The translations under genes were made by a program, and so were the position numbers. A DNA stretch of 64,000 nucleotides from CADEDV01 sp048498035 (GTDB taxonomy: Bacteria; Bacteroidota; Bacteroidia; Chitinophagales; Chitinophagaceae). Location of the stretch: the NCBI GenBank assembly GCA_048498035.1, contig JBEHYT010000014.1, positions 47,051-111,050 of the forward strand. Reading direction: 5' to 3'. The first letter of the stretch is position 1, and each line of letters opens with the position of its first letter. Below, piece by piece: positions 17,961 through 25,942 of this stretch. A model generated the notes under the pieces. The model saw only the letters and a list, made by a program, of their open reading frames with translations. It did not search any database and was not told where the DNA came from.

Positions 17961-20900
17961 TTATTGTTTAATTGCCTGCCTTATCGGTATAGAAACGGTT
18001 ACCAGGGTTCCTTTTCCAGGCGTACTTTTTACTTCGTACTGTCCGCCCAGCATTGTTGTGCGCTCTTTCATTCCAAGAATCCCCAGCGTCCGTTTTACGC
18101 CTACTATTTTACTATCAAAGCCAATTCCGTCATCCTGTATACTCAATACAATATTTTCATTTTCGCGCTTTAGCGCAACGCGTACCGTTGCTGCCTGTGC
18201 ATGTCTCGCCACGTTGGTCAATGATTCCTGGAAGATCCGGAACAGCCCGATCTTTTCTGCATCATTCACCTGTACCTCATTCACCGGTTCTTCGAAGAAA
18301 GTAGTCACACCCGACCTACGTTCAAAATCCTTCAGTAGCCAGTCGATCGCCGCCACAAGGCCCAGGTCATCCAGCAAACTTGGCCGCAGTTCCGACGATA
18401 TCCTGCGTACTGTTTTCACTGTTCCATCGAGCATTTCCGTCAGCGAAACCAGTTTGTTATGCACCTGCTCATTCAGGTTACCAACCCGTTTGTTAAGCCA
18501 CGACACATCCATTTTCAGCACTGTTAGCTGCTGGCCCAGTTCATCATGTATTTCCCGGGCAATATGGGCGCGTTCCTCTTCCCGGATATTCTGCACATAT
18601 TCTGTCAGTTCGCGAATTTCTTCAAAGGATTCCTGAAGTTCCCTTTCAGCCTTTACACGTTCCGCAATATCAATGCCAGTACCCAGCAAGCAGGGCTTAC
18701 CTTCATAACTAATCAGTGCTGCCTTAAAATAGTACGGAATTTTCTCACCGCTCTTTGTCAGGAAGTTAGCTTCGGCGTCATTAACCCCTTTTTCAAACAC
18801 ACCCATGATCCGTTCAGTGATATAGGCTTTTTCAGGGCCATCGAAAAATTCAGTCGGGTGCATCTCTGCAATCTCTTCGGATGAATAACCGGTAACTGCT
18901 TCAAAACGCCGGTTCCATCTTATAAATTTACCATTCTGATCGTAAAAATAAAACACTCCCGGCAAACTATCTATAAGGGTATCCGCTAAATCTCTTGCTT
19001 TGGCTACTTCCCGTTCAATTCGTTTTCGTTCAGTAATATCCCGTACAAATGCAATAAAACGACCATCTGAAAGAAATTTTGCATTTATGTCTACGTCCAC
19101 CACTGAACCATCTTTGCGAAACATTCTTCGCTCAGAGTGGGCGCCTTCGCCGGTATGCATTTTATCAAACTGGAACGGATGTGCTTTTAATTCTTCAGGA
19201 TCGGCAAGGTCATAAATGGTACGTTGTTGCAACTCTGCAAGAGAGTATTGCGACAGTTTTATCCCTGCCGGATTCACAGCGCTGAATTTCCCATTGGCTT
19301 CAGCGATAAAGATTGCATCACTTGCCTGTTCCACAAGCGTTCTGTATTGTTCTTCGCTCTGGCGCAGCGCTTCTTCACTCCTTTTGCGATCGGTAATATC
19401 GTGCATACTCCCAATTAGTAGCACACATTTACCGCTGTCGTCATATACGGGGGATACCGAAATGATACCTACCCGACTGCCCGTGGCGTATTGCCGGGTT
19501 TCTTCCCAGCGGAGCGGCCGGTGTGTCTCAATCGCTTCGCGAAATCGTTCCAGTCTCGCCGGCAATTCTTCCTCTGGCAATAGTTCATCCAGCGGTTTTC
19601 CAATGATCGCCTCCTCCGGGAGCCCGGTCATTTCCAGGTACGATTTATTAATGGCGCTTACGCGAAACTGATTTCCAGGTTCCACGTTTAATACAAACAG
19701 AACATCTACAGTAGTGTCGAAGATCAGTTTCAACCGGCGCTCGTTGATCTTTAACTCGTCACGCGTTTGCATCAGCACAGTTACGTCAGCCATAGAGCCG
19801 ATGAGGCGGACGGCTACACCCTGCTGATCCCGTACAATAAAGCAGCGATCGAAAATATTGACGAAACTTCCATCTGCCTTTGCAAACCGGTATTCGTCTT
19901 TCCAGGTAATTGTTTTTTTATCAGCCAGTGCTGCCGTTACGGCACCAATCACCCGCGCTTTATCTTCAGGGTGAATATAGTTCTCCCAACTTTCACCGGT
20001 TTTCATCACCATTTCACGGCGATAGCCGAACTTCTCGAAGAAATTATCGTTCCACCACAGGCTTCCATCTTTCAGGTTCGCTTCCCATAAAACATCGTTG
20101 GTGGCATTGGCAACAATATTAAAACGTTCCGAAAGCTCACGCAGGTTGCTTTCGGTTTCACGTTTTTCGGTTATATCACGAAAATGAATGGAGAGACCGT
20201 TTTTAGAAGGGTAAATATGATTTTCGTACCAGCGTTGTGTAATAGGACCCAGCGCTTCAAAGATAATCACCTCCTGGTTTTTCAGGGCGCGATGGCAGGC
20301 CTCATAAAAAGCAGTGCCCTCCTGCCCTTCCCGCTGCCACATGCTGCTGCCAATCAGTTCCTTTTTCGTCCTGCGCATCAGCCGGGCCGCGCTATCATTT
20401 ACGTACACATATTTCCATTCTCTGTTTACCGCTATAAATCCATCGCTAATCCGGTCCAGGATGTCTTTAAATTCGATTGTTTTCCGGTCCACTTCGCTCA
20501 CCAGTTCAGACCGCAGCCGTTTCCTTACATCCCTGCGGATCAGCAGGAAAAAAGCAATGGAGAAAAAGAGAAAAAGTCCGGCAAGCCAGAAAAAAAGATT
20601 GGTGGTGCGGCGGGCTGTTATGTCAAATTGAGCGTTGCGCCTGTTCATTACGTCACGATCTTCGGCTTCTACCCGGGTAACAATTTCCCGAACGCTATCC
20701 ATGATCCTTTTCCCACGCTCAGTGGCAATCAGTTTGTCGGCAGCCTCTTTGTTCAATTCACTCCTGGTCCGGATGGTAGTATCTACAAATTCCAATTTTT
20801 CACGCACCAGATGAAGCAGGAGATTGATGTCGTTTCGACGTTGAATATCGGGAACAATCAAGGCGCGGATCGCATTGGAATCTTCTTTTAATTGATCACG

Positions 20901-21152
20901 ACCCTGGTAATAGGGTTGAAGGAAAATGGAATCTCCGGAAATAATGAAACCGCGCTGGCCGGTTTCAATATTCTGCAGATCGTCATAAATAGCCTCAACC
21001 GATTTTAAGGAAATCAATATTTCTCCCAGGCGATTTTCATTCTCCTCGCCTTTTTTCATATTGCGGTAGGTATAGAACGCAAAGAAGCAAATAATGCCCA
21101 GGGCCGCGATGAAGCCCACCACGATTGCTTTTCGTATGGAGAATGAAGTCAT
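17961..21152 (-). CDS. CHASE3 multi-PAS sensor histidine kinase
   Basis: 1063 residues. A membrane segment near 10-28 and another near 187-207 flank a periplasmic CHASE3-type sensor with the typical DLQNIETGQRGFIISGD. Five PAS/PAC modules follow at about 225-335, 340-465, 470-600, 600-720 and 725-850 (ends marked by DITEKRE, DVTVLMQ, DITDRKR, DITERKR, DIAERVK). HisKA_3 near 860-930 has the phosphoacceptor His in HIAREIHDELGQQL; a HATPase with DDGIGFDSK and GILGMKERT ends the protein. It lies between two NarL-type regulators, 53 nt after one and 11 nt before the other. Signal unknown. Confidence 0.9.
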   Translation of the reverse strand: MTSFSIRKAIVVGFIAALGIICFFAFYTYRNMKKGEENENRLGEILISLKSVEAIYDDLQNIETGQRGFIISGDSIFLQPYYQGRDQLKEDSNAIRALIVPDIQRRNDINLLLHLVREKLEFVDTTIRTRSELNKEAADKLIATERGKRIMDSVREIVTRVEAEDRDVMNRRNAQFDITARRTTNLFFWLAGLFLFFSIAFFLLIRRDVRKRLRSELVSEVDRKTIEFKDILDRISDGFIAVNREWKYVYVNDSAARLMRRTKKELIGSSMWQREGQEGTAFYEACHRALKNQEVIIFEALGPITQRWYENHIYPSKNGLSIHFRDITEKRETESNLRELSERFNIVANATNDVLWEANLKDGSLWWNDNFFEKFGYRREMVMKTGESWENYIHPEDKARVIGAVTAALADKKTITWKDEYRFAKADGSFVNIFDRCFIVRDQQGVAVRLIGSMADVTVLMQTRDELKINERRLKLIFDTTVDVLFVLNVEPGNQFRVSAINKSYLEMTGLPEEAIIGKPLDELLPEEELPARLERFREAIETHRPLRWEETRQYATGSRVGIISVSPVYDDSGKCVLLIGSMHDITDRKRSEEALRQSEEQYRTLVEQASDAIFIAEANGKFSAVNPAGIKLSQYSLAELQQRTIYDLADPEELKAHPFQFDKMHTGEGAHSERRMFRKDGSVVDVDINAKFLSDGRFIAFVRDITERKRIEREVAKARDLADTLIDSLPGVFYFYDQNGKFIRWNRRFEAVTGYSSEEIAEMHPTEFFDGPEKAYITERIMGVFEKGVNDAEANFLTKSGEKIPYYFKAALISYEGKPCLLGTGIDIAERVKAERELQESFEEIRELTEYVQNIREEERAHIAREIHDELGQQLTVLKMDVSWLNKRVGNLNEQVHNKLVSLTEMLDGTVKTVRRISSELRPSLLDDLGLVAAIDWLLKDFERRSGVTTFFEEPVNEVQVNDAEKIGLFRIFQESLTNVARHAQAATVRVALKRENENIVLSIQDDGIGFDSKIVGVKRTLGILGMKERTTMLGGQYEVKSTPGKGTLVTVSIPIRQAIKQ

Positions 21153-21205
21153 GGGCCTGCATCAAGATTTTACGCGTCTGATAAATATAACGCTAAGCAG
21201 GCAAC

Positions 21206-21844
21206 CTACAATCCCTGTGTGTTGATAAAGTTGACAAGTGCCGCTGTATTTTTCAGGTTGAGTTTTTTCAAAATGTTGTAGCGGTGTACTTCCACAGTTT
21301 TTAGAGAAATATCCAGTTGCAGCGCGATTTCTTTGGATGATAGGCCTTCTTTTATCAACTGAATAATATCAAGTTCACGACGGGAGAGATTGTTCATATC
21401 TGTAATAGCCGCCGTTCCTTCTTCCAGTTCCTGCTGTGCGAGAATGTTCTTGACCTCTTCGCAGATATATTTTCGATTGGCTGTCACCTCCAGGATGGCG
21501 GTAAACATCTCTTCCTTTGAAGAATTTTTGGTTACATAACCCATGGCACCTAGTTGCAGCATGCGCTTTGCATATGCGGGCATGGAGTGCATGGAAACCC
21601 CTATTACTTTGGATCCCGGAGAAAATCTTCGGATTTGCTTGGTAGCTTCAAAGCCATTGACGGGCGTCATGTTAACGTCCATCAGGATAATGTCCGGCTT
21701 TTTTTCTTTGGCGATTTCGATTGCTTCTTCGCCGCTGCTGGTTTCTCCCATTACAATGAAACGGGGATCGCTGTTGAGAATGAATGACCACGAATCACGT
21801 ATAAGACGGTGATCATCAACAAGGAGGATGTTTATCTTTTCCAT
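21206..21844 (-). CDS. NarL/LuxR-type response regulator
   Basis: 212 residues: receiver with Asp10-Asp11, phosphoacceptor Asp56 in IILMDVNMTPVNG, Lys in GYVTKNSSKEE, and C-terminal LuxR helix-turn-helix (NLSRRELDIIQLIKEGLSSKEIALQLDIS). It is more distant from the two paralogues downstream. First gene of the minus-strand signalling cluster, 53 nt before the CHASE3 kinase. Paired TTACGTAA sites lie about 47-65 nt upstream of its start. Confidence 0.9.
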   Translation of the reverse strand: MEKINILLVDDHRLIRDSWSFILNSDPRFIVMGETSSGEEAIEIAKEKKPDIILMDVNMTPVNGFEATKQIRRFSPGSKVIGVSMHSMPAYAKRMLQLGAMGYVTKNSSKEEMFTAILEVTANRKYICEEVKNILAQQELEEGTAAITDMNNLSRRELDIIQLIKEGLSSKEIALQLDISLKTVEVHRYNILKKLNLKNTAALVNFINTQGL

Positions 21845-22155
21845 GGATATTATTGACTTGTAAAATTATTCTTATAAGCGATAAGGTTAATTACGTAAAA
21901 GTTACGTAAAATACCTTGGTTTCTTCTGCAAAAAAAGACGGATTTCGAAAAGAAAAAAATAATAATCTAAAAATTAAGTAGTTACACTTATCATCACAAC
22001 TGGCTCCTAACCCGCTACTTACGCCGACTTTTTTCCCGTTTTTACAAATATATCTATGTTTTCTCTTAGTCTCAAGGGGTGTATCCCATTAAGGCTTTTT
22101 TTGACAAATGCCAAATATGCTGAAACCGTTGCTGACAGACGGTTTGCGGAACTTA
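21845..22155. other. intergenic region with operator-like repeats and a palindrome fragment
   Basis: 311 bp. It holds the paired TTACGTAA sites (21891-21909). On the minus strand TAATTTTA at 21867-21860 is a one-mismatch -7 box for the regulator gene. A half copy of the CTCCTAACCC palindrome family lies near 22002-22025. No ORF is supported. Confidence 0.5.
21891..21909. promoter_or_regulatory. tandem palindromes TTACGTAA, candidate operator
   Basis: TTACGTAA occurs at 21891-21898 and 21902-21909, i.e. two copies of an 8-bp palindrome with an 11-bp repeat spacing, one helical turn apart. They sit just upstream of the candidate promoter of the LuxR-type regulator at 21844. This suggests binding of a dimeric regulator, perhaps autoregulation; that is inference. 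Confidence 0.45.
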
Positions 22156-23943
22156 CTATAGTTCTATCCCGATCTTTTTCATTAGTATGGAAGCATTCAT
22201 ACTTTTACAAATGCCTGGTTTAAGGCGGTAATCGAAAAATAGTTCTTCTCCTGTCACCTGTACATCAAAATGATAGTTGGAAAGTTGTTCAGGATATTCT
22301 TCTGCCAGGCGGGCCAGCGAGAGGTCATGCGTAGCTAAAATTCCCGTGCCCTTTTTGCGCAGCAACTGCCTGATCAGCGCTTCGGAACCTTTCTGCCGAT
22401 CGGTGGAGTTTGTTCCCCTTAATATTTCATCCAGCAACAGGAACACAGGCTCTTCCTGGTTAACAGCGTCGATGATCGCTTTGAGCTTTTTCAGTTCGGC
22501 ATAAAATGTAGACGTGCTTTCTTCCAGGTTATCAGCAATCCGCATACTGCTCATTACCTGCATTGGTGAAAGTCGGAGCCGTGCGGCGCATACAGGTGCA
22601 CCCATCATTCCCAACACAATATTTACTCCTACTGTTCTGAGAAATGTACTCTTGCCGGCCATATTAGAGCCCGTTACCAGCGCAATCTCACCAGGGCCGT
22701 TGCTATGAAAACTGCTGGCTACGCGTTTTTGTGGAGAGATCAACGGGTGCCCAAGATCTGTTGCATCCAGGAGCATGGGCTTGTCCATAATTTCCGGGAA
22801 ATGCCAGGATGGCTGGTTAAAATGAAGAGTGGCCACGGACACAAGCGCCTCCATTTCTCCAAGAATGGTAAACCATTGCGATAAGTCGTTTCGGTAGCGG
22901 CGTTTCCAGTTCTCCAACGCAATTGCCTGCTGAAGATCCCATGCAAAAAGTGCGTTTAAAGGCACTGACACCATTGGGTTGAGCCGGTAGTCTAACCGTG
23001 CCAGGATATTTCCCAATGATTTTAATGCTTGTGCAGCGCTGTTCTTTAATGGCGTTTGCAATGCTAGCAGTCGTGCAGCGGTGAACGCCCTGTTCTCGAT
23101 ATGGGCAATGCTGTTGGCCAATGACTCAATGGCCGGCGCCAATCGATTAAGTTGGTTATAGACAGTTGTAACCCGGCTGGCGATCAGGATACCCAGGAAA
23201 AAAAACAGGATGAGCAAAAAATAAAAACGTGATTCTGGCAGCAAACCGCTGGCAAAGAGAATTACTACACTGCAACTTGCCAATGGGAAGATCCACCGAA
23301 TAATGCGCCAACTGAGTGCGGTTGAAAACCGGAAAGATTGCTGCAACCAGGTGTTAACGCGGGCCTCTGTGTCTGCATTAACGGATGCGGTATGGCCATA
23401 GGCCAGCAACTGTTGCATCCATGTGGGGTCTGTAGCCAGTTCCTGCACGGCAGCCTGCCGTTCAAGCACCTCAGCCGACGAAGCCGGTGAAAGTAATTGT
23501 TGTGCCAGCGCCTTTTCACCCTGCGTAGATGGGGCGCGGTTGAGCAATTGGAAAAGCGAAGCCGGTCCGAAAATATCCAGGTCATTTGCATAGGGATGCA
23601 ATGCCGGTTCGTATATTTTGCCGGTGGGGCGGTCTGCAAATGTGTACGCCAGATAACGTATCTCTGTTTCTGTAAGTGTGATAAGATGGGTAAGGTTGGC
23701 GATTGCCGTAGCATTATCGGCATCGATATACACTAGCCGTATAAAAACCACCAGGAAAACCAGTAAAATGCCAATCGCCAGTAAAAGACTTTTTGAAAAC
23801 AACAGCCAGGCAGCAGCAATGCCGGCGGCAAGTGCTATAAACCGAAGCCAGCCGAGCCAACTGTCTTTTTTTTGCAGTGCTTTTAATCTTGTGCTTAGAG
23901 TTGAAAGGCGTTGCTCATACCACGCCTGGGGTGATGCAATCAT
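22156..23943 (-). CDS. membrane-associated MutS-family ATPase
   Basis: 595 residues. The C-terminal third is a MutS ATPase domain: Walker A GSNMAGKSTFLRTVG (near 425), the conserved SSMRIADNLEESTSTFYAEL block, Walker B VFLLLDEILRGTNSTDR, and GTGILATHDLSLARL. The N-terminal half lacks the MutS mismatch-binding and connector domains and instead has hydrophobic segments near 30-75 and 205-250. It is therefore not MutS or MutS2 but a MutS-like family common in Bacteroidota, probably membrane-bound. Its substrate is unknown. The tmRNA gene lies immediately upstream on the same strand. Confidence 0.85.
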   Translation of the reverse strand: MIASPQAWYEQRLSTLSTRLKALQKKDSWLGWLRFIALAAGIAAAWLLFSKSLLLAIGILLVFLVVFIRLVYIDADNATAIANLTHLITLTETEIRYLAYTFADRPTGKIYEPALHPYANDLDIFGPASLFQLLNRAPSTQGEKALAQQLLSPASSAEVLERQAAVQELATDPTWMQQLLAYGHTASVNADTEARVNTWLQQSFRFSTALSWRIIRWIFPLASCSVVILFASGLLPESRFYFLLILFFFLGILIASRVTTVYNQLNRLAPAIESLANSIAHIENRAFTAARLLALQTPLKNSAAQALKSLGNILARLDYRLNPMVSVPLNALFAWDLQQAIALENWKRRYRNDLSQWFTILGEMEALVSVATLHFNQPSWHFPEIMDKPMLLDATDLGHPLISPQKRVASSFHSNGPGEIALVTGSNMAGKSTFLRTVGVNIVLGMMGAPVCAARLRLSPMQVMSSMRIADNLEESTSTFYAELKKLKAIIDAVNQEEPVFLLLDEILRGTNSTDRQKGSEALIRQLLRKKGTGILATHDLSLARLAEEYPEQLSNYHFDVQVTGEELFFDYRLKPGICKSMNASILMKKIGIEL

Positions 23944-23977
23944 GATTGCAAGATAGGAGATTCCTCTTTGCTCCTGC

Positions 23978-24034
23978 CCCTGGATTCCCTAACCCTGGAT
24001 TCCCTAACCCTGGATTTAAATCCAGGGTTAGGGA
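23978..24034. repeat. tandem CCCTGGATTCCCTAA repeat ending in a 34-bp perfect palindrome
   Basis: Two 15-bp units CCCTGGATTCCCTAA are followed by a palindrome at 24001-24034 with arms TCCCTAACCCTGGAT and its complement around a TTAA centre. It lies between the mature tmRNA 3' end (24043) and the MutS-like start. It could form a terminator-like hairpin for tmRNA, without a clear T-run. It is related in design to the element at 29714-29821. Confidence 0.8.
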
Positions 24035-24042
24035 TGAACCTG

Positions 24043-24411
24043 TGGAGGCGACCGGAGTCGAACCGGTGTCCAAACATGATCTTCAAAAGCCTTCTACATG
24101 CTTATTCGGTTTTGGCTTGTCGGGAAGCAGACTGGAAACCAACAACCGATCTGTTCCGTAGCTGAATAGGTCTTAGACAACCGGCACAGCCTATGGTTGT
24201 CGCAACTTGTTTTGTTTTGAGTCGGCGGCGGGGCGTGGAAACAAGCGAACCGGCCCGGCGGCCCTAATGACTACTTAATCACTGATTAGGCAGCCATGGC
24301 ATACTGAGTATTGCCATTTGTGTTTTGCGTATTCAGATTTACCTGCTAATTACGCAACGCAGGACATGCTTATACTTTCAAAGAGCTATGCTGTCAAAAC
24401 CAAACGCCCCC
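24043..24411 (-). ncRNA. ssrA: transfer-messenger RNA
   Basis: The 5' end at 24411 reads GGGGGCGTTTGGTTTTGACA and pairs as a 7-bp acceptor stem (one G-T) with CGCCTCC at the 3' end. The T-arm is GGTTCGACTCC near 24050-24065, and the discriminator A is at 24043. CCA is not encoded. The tag reading frame ends ...GNTQYAMAA at a TAA stop (24288-24286), matching the AMAA/ALAA-type degradation tag; the codon before Gly is AAT. Length about 369 nt is normal. It rescues stalled ribosomes together with SmpB (not in this window). Confidence 0.93.
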
Positions 24412-24419
24412 ATTATATT

Positions 24420-24515
24420 TTACATTCTCATCTTCACATTTTCACATCAGCACATTTTCATTAGCACATTTCCACATCAGCACATTTTCACATTTGCACA
24501 TTTTCACATTTGCAT
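24420..24515. repeat. low-complexity AATGTG-word repeat
   Basis: On the plus strand this is a run of CACATTTTCA / CACATCAG / CACATTTG words, i.e. AATGTG words on the minus strand, filling the space between the rseP stop and the tmRNA 5' end. The same word set recurs near 38532-38565, 58100-58110 and 58560-58600, each time intergenic. Confidence 0.75.
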
Positions 24516-25895
24516 TTATCTCCTTCCCCATCCAAACCAGTCGTTACCATTGGCGTACAACATCAGTGCCATAATAATTACAAAGCCTACGATCTGCGCG
24601 TATTCCAGGAATTTATCACTCGGTTTACGGCGGGTGATGATCTCGTATAGCGTAAACAAAACGTGACCTCCGTCCAGTCCCGGTATCGGCAGCAGGTTCA
24701 TAAACGCCAATACGATTGAAAGGAAGGCGGTGATATTCCAGAATCCTTCCCAATCCCAACCGCCGGTTGGAAAAATTGACGCTATGGTTTTAAAACCGCC
24801 CAATCCTGTATACGCTCCCGTTTTAGGATTCAGGATCATTTTAAACTGATCGATATATCCCTGTAGTTTTTCACCTGTAAGACGAATGCCGGCAGGAAAA
24901 GCCTGGAAGAAACCATATTTTTTTGTCACAACCGTGAAATAACCGAGGCTGTCATATTGCTTTTCAGACAGGCCTGTCATACCAATCATTCCGTCACCAT
25001 TCACGCGGGACCGCAACTGTAACGTATCCGAACCACGTAATACAGCTAACTGCACTGAATCATTTTTATGATCAGACAGTTTTTCTAACAGCTGGTCTAT
25101 AAATGCAACGGGCTCTCCGTTCACTGCAATCACATTATCAAATTCCTTCAAGCCGGCACCCTTTGCAAATGAAGTATCTTTCTCCTTATAATCACCGGAA
25201 ATAGTTGGAAGGCGTTGCATCATCAATTGACGCCGTTTACCCTTTTTGATAATTTTGCCCATGGTACCGATATCCAGGTTGATCACCGTGTCCTTGCCAT
25301 TTCGTTGGATAAGCACGTTCTTCCCACCAATTATGATTTTCTGCGACAGATCCTCGAAATAGCGCACAGTATCACCATTTACTGCAATTATCTTATCTCC
25401 ATTGTGAAAACCGAGTTCGGTAGTCATCACTGAATCCCGCACCCATATTCCATTTTTGACTGACGCATTGGGCGTTTTGCTTTCACCCCAGATCATCAAC
25501 ACAAATGCATAGATCACAAAAGCAGTCAGGATATTCATGATTACTCCGCCCAGCATAATGATCAGCCGCTGCCAGGCTGGTTTGCTGCGAAATTCGTCGG
25601 GCTTGGGCGGCAGTTTCATCTGCTCTTTGTCCATACTTTCGTCAATCATTCCCGCAATCTTCACATATCCGCCCAGCGGCAACCAGCCGATTCCGTACAC
25701 GGTATCTCCCACCTTTTTTTTCACCAGCGCAAACCAGGGATCAAAGAACAGGAAGAATTTTTCAACCCGGCATTTGAACCAGCGGGCAGTTATATAGTGT
25801 CCAAACTCATGTAATACGATGAGCAGGGAAAGTGCCAACAGTAGTTCTGAAACCTGCAGGCCTACATTCGACCAATTAATAGCGAGTAATGTCAT
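24516..25895 (-). CDS. rseP: RIP metalloprotease, site-2 protease family
   Basis: 459 residues from ATG 25895. This start is preferred over ATG 25922 because the latter lies inside a terminator hairpin. The first membrane helix carries the zinc motif HEFGH (near residue 30); a periplasmic region with two PDZ-like domains follows (conserved IIAVNGDTVRYFEDL and VIAVNGEPVAFIDQL). The C-terminal helices contain LLPIPGLDGGHVLF, the second conserved motif with the third zinc ligand Asp. It cleaves membrane-embedded anti-sigma factors or signal peptides in the inner membrane. dxr lies directly upstream on the same strand, as is common. Confidence 0.93.
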   Translation of the reverse strand: MTLLAINWSNVGLQVSELLLALSLLIVLHEFGHYITARWFKCRVEKFFLFFDPWFALVKKKVGDTVYGIGWLPLGGYVKIAGMIDESMDKEQMKLPPKPDEFRSKPAWQRLIIMLGGVIMNILTAFVIYAFVLMIWGESKTPNASVKNGIWVRDSVMTTELGFHNGDKIIAVNGDTVRYFEDLSQKIIIGGKNVLIQRNGKDTVINLDIGTMGKIIKKGKRRQLMMQRLPTISGDYKEKDTSFAKGAGLKEFDNVIAVNGEPVAFIDQLLEKLSDHKNDSVQLAVLRGSDTLQLRSRVNGDGMIGMTGLSEKQYDSLGYFTVVTKKYGFFQAFPAGIRLTGEKLQGYIDQFKMILNPKTGAYTGLGGFKTIASIFPTGGWDWEGFWNITAFLSIVLAFMNLLPIPGLDGGHVLFTLYEIITRRKPSDKFLEYAQIVGFVIIMALMLYANGNDWFGWGRR

Positions 25896-25905
25896 GGCGT
25901 CTATT

Positions 25906-25930
25906 AAAAAAAATCCCGACATGGATCGGG
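25906..25930 (-). terminator. short terminator hairpin between dxr and rseP
   Basis: On the minus strand CCCGA-TCCATG-TCGGG is followed by one A and eight T residues, starting 12 nt after the dxr stop. The T-run ends 10 nt before the rseP ATG at 25895. The stem is only 5 bp, so termination may be partial. Confidence 0.65.
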
Positions 25931-25942
25931 TTATAAAGTTAT

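Noticed and set aside
20184..20891. 235-residue plus-strand ORF
   Set aside because: Long open frame antisense to the CHASE3 kinase; the kinase frame has complete domains.
23946..24165. Plus-strand ORFs of 65-71 residues
   Set aside because: They read antisense through the 3' part of the tmRNA and the palindrome; the translation (TGVEPVSKH type) is a known artefact of antisense tRNA-like sequence.
24420..24515. Possible CRISPR array
   Set aside because: The repeats are short overlapping words with no constant repeat/spacer length and no cas genes nearby.
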